A DNA stretch of 6,456 nucleotides from Bacteroidota bacterium (lineage in GTDB: Bacteria; Bacteroidota; Bacteroidia; Bacteroidales; B18-G4), in contig DAOVZP010000099.1 in assembly GCA_030635045.1 (NCBI GenBank), forward strand, positions 1 through 6,456. Direction: 5' to 3'. Positions 1 through 5,682 of this stretch are shown here, piece by piece. The notes beneath the pieces were generated by a model. That model saw only the letters and a program-made list of their open reading frames with translations, was not told where the DNA came from and did no database searches. Made by a program: the position numbers and the translations under genes. The first letter of the stretch is position 1, and each line of letters begins with the position of its first letter.

Positions 1-1019
1 GCCTTAAGGAGTATGGTTTTTCCTGTTTTCGGTTGTGCAACGATCAGTCCACGCTGTCCTTTCTCGATAGGTGGGAACATGTCGATGATCCTGGTGGCTA
101 TGGCTTCTTCAGGATTGGGGTTATTCGACAGGGTGAATTTTTCTTGCGGGAACAAGGGTGTCAGGTACTCGAATGGAATCCTGTCACGAACTTCTTCAGG
201 GGTACGCCCGTTGATCTCCACCACCTTTATCAGCGGAAAATACTTTTCTCCGTCTTTTGGCAGCCTGATGCTACCCCTGACGGTGTCACCGGTCTTTAAG
301 CCAAAGAGCTTGATCTGTGATTGGGATACATAAATATCATCCGGTGAGTTCAGGTAATTATAATCTGATGAACGCAGGAAGCCATAACCATCAGGCATGA
401 TCTCCAATACGCCCTCACTGGTAACCACTCCGTCGAACTCAGCGTAAGCTTCTTCATCTTTACGATGACCGTGGTCTTTTTGCCTGAATTTGTCTTTATC
501 CGGATGTCCGGGTTGCGGCAGTGGCCTTTCGTGAGGTTTATTTTCCCTGGGCTTCTCAACACGAACGGGTTCTTTCTTTTCTCCCTTAAACCTGGGGTCC
601 ACTTTCTTTTCTCCCTTAAACCTGGGGTCTTCTTTCTTTTCCCCCTGGTGGCCGGGTTTTTCTTTCTTGTCGCCCTGAACATTAGTTGTTTCAGGTTTTT
701 CCGACTTGGGTTTTCTTCCCCTGCCCCTGGGCTTGTCTTCTTTGACATGCGGGCTTGAAGGCTTTTCTGCTTTTGCAGGAGTTCTCTCTTCCTTTGCAGG
801 TGCAGGTTTTTCGCCTCTCTTACGGCCGTGGCGCCTGGAATTAATGTCGGCCTTCTCTTTCTTTAATATGTCAGGGGAGGGATTCAGGGCCTGTTGATCG
901 AGGATCTTGTAGATAAGATCCTGTTTTAAAAGTTTTTCGTACTTGGGGATGTTCAGTTCTTTGGCAATTTCTTTTAGCTCAGAAACAAGTTTCCCGCTTA
1001 GTTCAATAATGTCGTACAT
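1..1019 (-). CDS. rho: Transcription termination factor Rho, N-terminal 339 residues (3' end beyond window)
   Basis: Rho is a cytoplasmic hexameric RNA helicase/ATPase that loads on nascent RNA and ends transcription. The frame is open from ATG at 1019 to the left edge. Residues 1-42 form the N-terminal helical Rho_N domain (start MYDIIELSGKL). Residues about 50-190 are a low-complexity linker rich in Lys, Glu, Pro, Arg and Gly. Residues about 195-270 are the cold-shock-type RNA-binding domain (PDGYGFLRS, then PDDIYVSQSQI), closely resembling E. coli Rho. The ATPase domain begins around 280 and shows RGLIVAQPKTGKT, with Walker A Lys334-Thr335, just before the edge. E. coli Rho is 419 residues; the added length here is in the linker, as is typical of Bacteroidota. 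The rest of the ATPase domain (Walker B, Q and R loops) is not in the window. The start is fixed by alignment of the N-terminal domain. Family assignment is certain; the role of the linker is inference. Confidence 0.97.
   Translation of the reverse strand, partial: MYDIIELSGKLVSELKEIAKELNIPKYEKLLKQDLIYKILDQQALNPSPDILKKEKADINSRRHGRKRGEKPAPAKEERTPAKAEKPSSPHVKEDKPRGRGRKPKSEKPETTNVQGDKKEKPGHQGEKKEDPRFKGEKKVDPRFKGEKKEPVRVEKPRENKPHERPLPQPGHPDKDKFRQKDHGHRKDEEAYAEFDGVVTSEGVLEIMPDGYGFLRSSDYNYLNSPDDIYVSQSQIKLFGLKTGDTVRGSIRLPKDGEKYFPLIKVVEINGRTPEEVRDRIPFEYLTPLFPQEKFTLSNNPNPEEAIATRIIDMFPPIEKGQRGLIVAQPKTGKTILLK
572..640 (-). repeat. In-frame 30-bp tandem repeat in the Rho linker (two full copies plus a partial one)
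   Basis: The 28 bases at 572-599 recur exactly at 602-629, a 30-bp period, and the first nine or so bases recur again from 632. Translated on the minus strand they give GEKKEDPRFK (residues 126-135), GEKKVDPRFK (136-145) and a trailing GEKKE (146-150). The period is a multiple of three, so gain or loss of a copy would keep rho in frame. The near-perfect DNA identity suggests a recent duplication. Confidence 0.9.
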
Positions 1020-1047
1020 AAAATGTGATATTTTGTTTATCGTGGAA

Positions 1048-1096
1048 TTATATCCGCATGGTTAAGCCTGCAGGCATCATGCGCTTTTGGATATAA
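1048..1096 (-). promoter_or_regulatory. Long inverted repeat / predicted hairpin in the rho leader
   Basis: TTATATCC at 1048-1055 is the exact reverse complement of GGATATAA at 1089-1096. Directly inside, GCATG (1056-1060) pairs with CATGC (1078-1082), leaving a one-sided bulge of six bases at 1083-1088. The apical region contains the perfect palindrome GCCTGCAGGC (1066-1075). The structure would sit about 30 to 75 nt upstream of the rho start codon in the transcript from the predicted promoter at 1165-1192. It is followed by no U-run in the rho direction, so it does not look like a standard intrinsic terminator. A 10-codon ORF (MMPAGLTMRI, 1080 down to 1048) lies inside it. A regulatory role is inference. 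Confidence 0.5.
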
Positions 1097-1139
1097 GGTA
1101 AATGATTTAAATTAAATAATGGATATAAAGGAATATATC

Positions 1140-1154
1140 TGGATATGATATCCA
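1140..1154. promoter_or_regulatory. 15-bp palindrome, possible operator near the predicted rho transcription start
   Basis: The sequence TGGATATGATATCCA has 7-bp arms around one central base. It lies just downstream of the predicted rho -7 box (1165-1172, minus strand), close to where transcription would start. The half-site GGATAT also occurs at 1121-1126 and 1089-1094, and its complement ATATCC at 1050-1055. It could be a repressor site or an RNA hairpin at the 5' end of the leader. No known regulator is recognised. Confidence 0.35.
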
Positions 1155-1164
1155 ATTGATTTTG

Positions 1165-1192
1165 CAAATATAATAATATTTTACAAACACAA
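1165..1192 (-). promoter_or_regulatory. Predicted rho promoter (Bacteroidota type)
   Basis: On the minus strand TATATTTG (1172 to 1165) is an exact match to the Bacteroidota -7 consensus TAnnTTTG. TTG at 1192-1190 lies 17 bp upstream, a plausible -33 element. Transcription would start around 1158-1160, giving rho a 5' leader of about 140 nt. That is long for this phylum and contains the inverted repeats described separately. Confidence 0.5.
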
Positions 1193-1198
1193 GTTTTT

Positions 1199-1206
1199 TA
1201 TCTTTG
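1199..1206 (+). promoter_or_regulatory. Predicted -7 box for the DUF4293 gene
   Basis: TATCTTTG matches TAnnTTTG exactly and lies 18 bp before the ATG at 1225, giving a leader of roughly 12 nt. No clear TTG is present at the expected -33 distance; the best candidate is a T-run around 1179-1182. The -33 area of this promoter would overlap the core promoter of divergent rho. Confidence 0.45.
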
Positions 1207-1224
1207 TTGAAATATTTATTTCAA

Positions 1225-1692
1225 ATGATACAACGCATTCAGTCATTATTCCTGTTTTTAGTATTTGTAAGCGGCCTGGCCACGTTTTTCTTTCCCATCG
1301 CAAGCTTTTGGGGAAACATGTATGTTATAAAATTAAGTGCACTTGGTGTTGAAGAACAATTTCAATATGATGCAGAGTGGCCAAACACTATCTTGCTGCC
1401 TGTTGTCCTGGGATTGATAAGCTTTCTGGCTTTTGTTACAATATTCTTATATAAACGAAGGATGGTTCAGGTTCGGCTGATCAGGTTCAATCTCTTATTG
1501 AATATTGTCTACCTGGGCCTGATATTTTTTTACTATGTCCCTGAACTGGAAGCCATAACTCAAACCAATGCCGATTATATCAGCGAGCCGGGCATATACC
1601 TGCCCATAGCTTCTGTTATTTTCCTTATCCTGGCAAACAGGTTTATTATGAAGGACGAAAAGCTAATTCGATCTGCCGACAGGTTAAGATGA
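1225..1692 (+). CDS. DUF4293 family integral membrane protein
   Basis: This 155-residue protein belongs to the Bacteroidota-specific DUF4293 family, whose function is unknown. It begins MIQRIQS and ends KDEKLIRSADRLR, both typical of the family. Four hydrophobic segments are visible at about residues 5-27, 55-77, 88-105 and 122-140, so it should sit in the inner membrane with both ends in the cytoplasm. The loop between segments 1 and 2 is acidic and probably periplasmic. The frame can be extended to a TTG at 1204, but that codon lies inside the predicted -7 box. ATG at 1225 also gives the expected family start. No Shine-Dalgarno sequence is present. The gene diverges from rho and overlaps the 3' end of the phosphoesterase gene by 9 bp. 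Membership is assigned from recalled family features; the function is not known. Confidence 0.88.
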   Translation: MIQRIQSLFLFLVFVSGLATFFFPIASFWGNMYVIKLSALGVEEQFQYDAEWPNTILLPVVLGLISFLAFVTIFLYKRRMVQVRLIRFNLLLNIVYLGLIFFYYVPELEAITQTNADYISEPGIYLPIASVIFLILANRFIMKDEKLIRSADRLR

Positions 1693-2199
1693 TCCTTTTA
1701 TCAAGGTTTTTCGATCTTTATCCAGTATTTCCACATCTTTGATCTCTTTTCCGTCTATTATAAACCTGATACATGTGATTGCTTTGTGAAGGCCCGACCT
1801 TCCGGCCGCACCGGGATTCATATGCAATAGATTTTTCTTTTCATCAAAAATGATCTTCAGGATATGTGAATGGCCGGTGATAAAGAGATCCGGCTTTTCC
1901 ATGCCAAGCAATTGGTGCACACTTTTATCGTATCGGCCGGGGTAGCCACCAATATGCTTTATCATCACTTTTACTTCTTCACAATAAAACACCTGCACTT
2001 CACGGCAAAGCATGCGAACATCGCTGCCGTCGATGTTTCCATAAACGGCCCGTAGTGGCTTAAAGTTTTCCAGGCTTTCATAAGTAGCCCGGTCGCCAAT
2101 ATCCCCGGCATGCCAGATCTCATCACATTCCTTGAAAAAATCATAGATCCCGGGGTATACCCAGGTATGTGTGTCAGATAACAGGCCGATCCGCATCAT
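1684..2199 (-). CDS. YfcE/MJ0936-type metallophosphoesterase
   Basis: This is a 171-residue calcineurin-like phosphoesterase of the small YfcE/MJ0936 type. These are cytoplasmic two-metal enzymes that hydrolyse phosphodiesters; the natural substrate is usually unknown. All metal-site motifs are present: D9 and H11 in SDTH, D33 in AGDIGD, N55 in YGNID, H82, and H110 and H112 in GHSH. The conserved NPG follows at 128-130. The length is normal for the family and the protein looks intact. Two adjacent ATG codons (2199 and 2196) could both serve as start. There is no Shine-Dalgarno sequence; the 17-bp gap from the upstream TonB-like gene includes the palindrome CCCGGG. Operon membership with that gene is inferred from the short gap. 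The last 9 bases are shared with the oppositely oriented DUF4293 gene. Confidence 0.93.
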   Translation of the reverse strand: MMRIGLLSDTHTWVYPGIYDFFKECDEIWHAGDIGDRATYESLENFKPLRAVYGNIDGSDVRMLCREVQVFYCEEVKVMIKHIGGYPGRYDKSVHQLLGMEKPDLFITGHSHILKIIFDEKKNLLHMNPGAAGRSGLHKAITCIRFIIDGKEIKDVEILDKDRKTLIKGSS

Positions 2200-2216
2200 A
2201 TCCCGGGTAGTTTTAT

Positions 2217-3029
2217 TTACATTGTAGTATTGTTGTTATTGGGAAGATACTGATGATTGGAATTATTGTCGAGGCTGAAGCTGATTTTGACACTCAAAGA
2301 AGTTCTGACGGCCATATCATCCAGTATCCCGGGCTTCCATAAGATCTGCTTCAGCAGTTGGATGGCTTCCTCGGTACATCCTCCCCCCAGAGGATCAATT
2401 ATCTCGAGATTGGAGATGCGTCCGCTTGTTTCAACAATGAAGCTCAATTCTACATTCCCGGTAATGTCCTGCGTATAGGCAGTTTCAGGGTATTTTATGT
2501 TCTCAGTAATGAATTTTCCAAAATCCATCTCCGGATCTTCGAAGGCAGGTTTGGGTGATTTGTCCAGTGCCTTGATAGGATAAACCATGAGGCTGGTATC
2601 AATGGCACCATCATATTTTTCATAGCTGTCAAAGCCCTTCTTCTTACAGTTCCTGTTATATTTTTTGACATTGAATTTTACAGGGATGTTATAATCATTG
2701 ATGATGTAATTTGATGACCTGACAGCCGGATAAAACATGATCAGCTTGCATATCCGCATTGCCTCCCTGTCGAGCACAGGGGATACTGACTCATGAATAC
2801 GGTAGTTTGTCGTTTTTCCATCTTGCATAACCGTAAGCAAGACTTCAACAGTTCCTTCCTCTTTGTTGTTAATGGCAGATTCAGGATAGATCATCTCATT
2901 GCAAATGAATTCACGCATCCACTGATTCCCGCCAAGGGGCTTTGGGGACGTGTCTGTTTGTGAAAACAGTGACGAATATAGGAGAAAGCTCGCCAGAAAT
3001 GTTGCAAGGAAGGTTTTACATATTTTCAT
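2217..3029 (-). CDS. Secreted protein with two TonB C-terminal-like domains
   Basis: This 270-residue protein starts with a Sec signal peptide (residues 1 to about 23, hydrophobic core TFLATFLASFLLYSS, likely cut before Gln24). Two TonB_C-like repeats follow. The first is at about 36-120 (IYPESAINNKEEGTVEV, then later MFYPA). The second is at about 168-253 (IKYPETAYTQDITGNVEL, then WKPG). In real TonB this domain contacts outer-membrane transporters, but classical TonB has an uncleaved N-terminal anchor and a Pro-rich spanner, and neither is seen here. The protein is therefore more likely a free periplasmic member of the broad Bacteroidota TonB_C group than an energy transducer. The last 17 residues are Asn-rich low complexity. 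The gene precedes the phosphoesterase by 17 bp and diverges from rmuC. Domain calls are strong; the function is not known. Confidence 0.87.
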   Translation of the reverse strand: MKICKTFLATFLASFLLYSSLFSQTDTSPKPLGGNQWMREFICNEMIYPESAINNKEEGTVEVLLTVMQDGKTTNYRIHESVSPVLDREAMRICKLIMFYPAVRSSNYIINDYNIPVKFNVKKYNRNCKKKGFDSYEKYDGAIDTSLMVYPIKALDKSPKPAFEDPEMDFGKFITENIKYPETAYTQDITGNVELSFIVETSGRISNLEIIDPLGGGCTEEAIQLLKQILWKPGILDDMAVRTSLSVKISFSLDNNSNHQYLPNNNNTTM

Positions 3030-3060
3030 GACCGTGGTATTTGTAGAGACGAGTGTAGCT

Positions 3061-3068
3061 CAAAAATA
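3061..3068 (-). promoter_or_regulatory. Predicted -7 box for the TonB-like/phosphoesterase operon
   Basis: On the minus strand this reads TATTTTTG, an exact TAnnTTTG match, 31 bp upstream of the ATG at 3029. The nearest TTG (3096-3094) is 25 bp further upstream, longer than the usual spacing, so the -33 element is uncertain. Confidence 0.35.
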
Positions 3069-3080
3069 AGTATTTTTTTC

Positions 3081-3088
3081 TACTTTTA
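3081..3088 (+). promoter_or_regulatory. Weak candidate -7 box for rmuC
   Basis: TACTTTTA differs from TAnnTTTG in the last base and lies only 7 bp before the rmuC ATG, which would give an almost leaderless transcript. No -33 element is apparent. It overlaps the region where the divergent operon's -33 element should lie. It is reported because the intergenic space is only 66 bp and must hold both start signals. Confidence 0.22.
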
Positions 3089-3095
3089 CATCTCA

Positions 3096-4424
3096 ATGGA
3101 TAACATGGTATATATTATTTCAGGATCAGCATTGTTGCTGGGGGCTGCTGTAGCATGGTTGTATGCGAGAAGCCGGTCAGTTACAGCCGGCCGCGAGCTG
3201 GAAAAGGAACTCAATGTAAACAGGGAAAAACTGGCAATGGCAGGATCAAGCCTTGCTTCAGCAGAAAAAAACCTGGAGGAGGAACGCAATAAGGTGTCCG
3301 AGTTAAACCGGAAACTGGCCATTGCAGGGGAAAAAGAAAGATCCATGCAGGAGAAGTATGAGCACTACCAGAAGGAGGTGGACAAGCTTCAGGAAAAATT
3401 TAAACTTGAATTTGAGAATATTGCTTCTAAAATTTTAAAGCAAAATACCCTTGACTTCTCAGTGAGCAACCAGAAAAGTATCAATGAGGTGATCAATCCC
3501 CTGAGGCAAAAAATTGAGGAATTTGAAAAGACGGTCAGTGAGACCTATCAAAAGGGCTTAAAGGACCAGGTTGACCTTAAAGCAGAGATAAAAAACCTGC
3601 ATGAGCTGAATACCAGGTTAAGCGAAGAGGCAAATAACCTTACAAGGGCCTTGAAATCCGACAGTAAAAAGCAGGGTAACTGGGGCGAGATGGTCCTTGA
3701 GCGCTTGCTTGAGAGTTCCGGCCTTACAAAAGGCGAAGAATACCTGGTTCAGGAATCATACAGAAATGATAAAGGGGAGGTAATCAGGCCTGATGTGATC
3801 ATAAGATTGCCTGAAAACAAACATATTATCATTGATTCCAAGGTGTCGTTAAAAGCATATGAAGCATTTATTGGTGCCGAATCGGAAGAGCAGAAAACAA
3901 AATTTATCAAGGCACATGTGGAGTCTGTCAGGGAGCATGTCAAAGAGCTTGCCGGAAAGAGTTATCAGCTTACCGAGAAGCTCGATACACCTGACTTTGT
4001 ATTGCTCTTTATGCCTCTCGAGTCGGCATTCAGCCTTGCCATACAGGAGCAGAGCGATCTGTTCTCCTTTGCCTGGGAAAGAAAGATCGTGATAGTGAGC
4101 CCAACCACATTGCTGGCAACCCTGATGACAGTAGGTTCTATCTGGAAGCACGAAAAACAAACACGCAATGCCCTTGAGATTGCCAGGCAGGGGGGGCGTT
4201 TATATGATAAATTTGTCTCTTTCCTGGGTGACCTTGAGAACCTTGGCAGGCAGATAGATCGCGTTCAGGCTACCTATCATGAAGCACATAAGAAATTGGG
4301 TTCCGGTGCCGGGAACATAATCGGCAAAGTAAAAATACTACAGGAACTGGGTGCTAAAACCTCCAAGGAGATCCCGCAGGATTATCTGGAGACAAACACA
4401 AATGATGATGAGGAAGAATCATGA
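3096..4424 (+). CDS. rmuC: RmuC family DNA recombination protein
   Basis: RmuC was found in E. coli as a factor limiting recombination-dependent inversion at short inverted repeats. It is predicted to have a PD-(D/E)xK nuclease-like core, though biochemistry is sparse. This 442-residue protein has an N-terminal membrane anchor (about 4-23) and a Glu/Lys-rich coiled coil (about 32-190). The RmuC core runs from about 190 to 430. Family motifs are GNWGEMVLERLLESSGL (194-210), RPDVIIRLPE (231-240), IIIDSKVS (244-251), FVLLFMPLESAF (301-312) and SPTTLLATLMTVGSIW (335-350). Candidate active-site residues are Glu198, Asp233, Asp247 and Lys249, all retained. The ATG at 3096 (MDNMVY) is the likely start; ATG at 3105 is a possible alternative. 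The stop codon overlaps the start of the next gene as ATGA. A tract of seven G at 4190-4196 lies within codons for Gly-Gly. Confidence 0.95.
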   Translation: MDNMVYIISGSALLLGAAVAWLYARSRSVTAGRELEKELNVNREKLAMAGSSLASAEKNLEEERNKVSELNRKLAIAGEKERSMQEKYEHYQKEVDKLQEKFKLEFENIASKILKQNTLDFSVSNQKSINEVINPLRQKIEEFEKTVSETYQKGLKDQVDLKAEIKNLHELNTRLSEEANNLTRALKSDSKKQGNWGEMVLERLLESSGLTKGEEYLVQESYRNDKGEVIRPDVIIRLPENKHIIIDSKVSLKAYEAFIGAESEEQKTKFIKAHVESVREHVKELAGKSYQLTEKLDTPDFVLLFMPLESAFSLAIQEQSDLFSFAWERKIVIVSPTTLLATLMTVGSIWKHEKQTRNALEIARQGGRLYDKFVSFLGDLENLGRQIDRVQATYHEAHKKLGSGAGNIIGKVKILQELGAKTSKEIPQDYLETNTNDDEEES

Positions 4425-5659
4425 AAGTGCGCATCCATTATATAATAATTCTACTGCTTCTGATAACAGCCTGCCATGGACTGAATAAGCTGAGCCTGTA
4501 TAACCTCTCAAATCAATACAGCAATACTAACTTTACCATTCTTGATGCAGTTGCATTTAACAATGGCAGCGAGGCAACAAGAGTGTATGTTTCTGTGCAA
4601 ATGGCTGATATGGTGACATCCAGCGCCGAGAACAGTGGGAAAAGCTTCAGGAAAGCAGGTATCAAATACAGGTTGTTTGAATCTTATGAGTCTAAACAAA
4701 TAGCAGACAGCGCCACAATCATCATTACTGACAGTACGCTTTATATTTTTGATACTATTATTACTATAGACATTCAGTATCCGGAAGAGCGGAAATATAT
4801 CCTTAAGCTTGAGCTTACTGATCTGAACAGGGTGGATGCGGTCAGCAATTACCTCTTTCTGGATAATTTGTCTCCGTTATCCCGTGACAATTATCTGCTC
4901 AGAGATGCTGATGGAGATCTGTTGTTCAGGAATATGACAGATGAGGATGAATTATTTTTCATGCAGCTTTCAGATACCTTTGCTCATCAGGTCTTCGTAA
5001 GGTATTATAATCGGGAATTTCCGCTGGCCTTACCTCCTTTCCTTGAAGAGACAGAGACCTTTTTTGATTACAGGGCCGACAGTGTTTTTACTATTGCTGC
5101 GAATAAAGGAAAAACAGGGATCATACAATTGCAGGAAGAGGGTTTTTATCATATCCAGACAGACAGCAACCAGAGGGGAGGATATACATTATTCAGGTTT
5201 CATAAGGGTTTTCCGGAGATCATCACTACAGAGCAGATGTTACAACCCTTGCGTTATATTACTACCAAATCTGAATTTGATGAAATGCGTAATGCTGACG
5301 ATGTCAAGCTGGCTGTTGATAATTTCTGGCTTGACAATGCCGGGAATGCCAGCAGGGCCAGGGCGATGATCCATAAGTACTATAGCAGGGTGGTAGATGC
5401 CAATAATTATTTCACTTCCTACCACGAGGGATGGAGAACCGACCGCGGCCTGATCTACATCGTATACGGGCCTCCTAAGATAGTATACAGGGGAAAGGAT
5501 ATCGAAGAGTGGCTATATGGTGAAAAGGGGAACAACAATTCAATCCGACTGCAATTTATTAAAGTCGGGAACCCTTTTTCAGAAAATGATTATAGTCTCG
5601 TCAAATCCCCTTCGTACAAGGAAAAGTGGTATAACATTGTGAATACCTGGAGAAGATAA
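4421..5659 (+). CDS. Lipoprotein with C-terminal GWxTD domain
   Basis: This 412-residue protein starts with a lipoprotein signal peptide: KVR, a hydrophobic run, then the lipobox LITAC with Cys18 as the expected lipidated residue. It should be membrane-anchored and face the periplasm or cell surface. Residues about 30-270 look beta-rich and match no family I can name. The C-terminal region, about 280-405, is a GWxTD domain, found in Bacteroidota and relatives and of unknown function. Its signature GWRTD is at 337-341, followed by DRGLIYIVYGPP (to 352) and the conserved EEWLYG (362-367). The gene begins inside the rmuC stop codon (ATGA, 4 bp overlap), which implies translational coupling and shared transcription. 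It ends 23 bp before the convergent T9SS cargo gene; no intrinsic terminator is visible in that gap. Confidence 0.88.
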   Translation: MKVRIHYIIILLLLITACHGLNKLSLYNLSNQYSNTNFTILDAVAFNNGSEATRVYVSVQMADMVTSSAENSGKSFRKAGIKYRLFESYESKQIADSATIIITDSTLYIFDTIITIDIQYPEERKYILKLELTDLNRVDAVSNYLFLDNLSPLSRDNYLLRDADGDLLFRNMTDEDELFFMQLSDTFAHQVFVRYYNREFPLALPPFLEETETFFDYRADSVFTIAANKGKTGIIQLQEEGFYHIQTDSNQRGGYTLFRFHKGFPEIITTEQMLQPLRYITTKSEFDEMRNADDVKLAVDNFWLDNAGNASRARAMIHKYYSRVVDANNYFTSYHEGWRTDRGLIYIVYGPPKIVYRGKDIEEWLYGEKGNNNSIRLQFIKVGNPFSENDYSLVKSPSYKEKWYNIVNTWRR

Positions 5660-5682
5660 AGTTCCGGGTGTCAGGTCAAGCA

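Noticed and set aside
13..333. Plus-strand ORFs opposite the RNA-binding domain of Rho
   Set aside because: They lie antisense to a clear Rho coding frame, have no recognisable domain and no promoter, and reflect the base composition of the rho strand.
571..640. Tandem repeat as a possible CRISPR array
   Set aside because: The units are contiguous without spacers, in frame inside a gene, and number only two and a part.
350..758. Long ORFs on both strands over the Rho linker (one basic, one hydrophobic Phe/Leu-rich)
   Set aside because: Both are alternate-frame readings of the purine-rich linker and its tandem repeat. The Rho frame continues unbroken from both sides.
1204..1224. TTG start extending the DUF4293 protein by seven residues
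   Set aside because: The TTG lies within the predicted -7 box, and family members begin at the MIQRIQS methionine at 1225.
3749..4168. Several ORFs in other frames over the middle of rmuC
   Set aside because: They overlap the conserved RmuC core; none has a recognisable motif or its own start signals.
5043..5425. Alternate-frame ORFs inside the GWxTD lipoprotein gene
   Set aside because: The lipoprotein frame is continuous from lipobox to GWxTD motif, so these are shadows.
5660..5682. Possible bidirectional terminator between the convergent genes
   Set aside because: The 23-bp gap has no inverted repeat with a flanking T-run.
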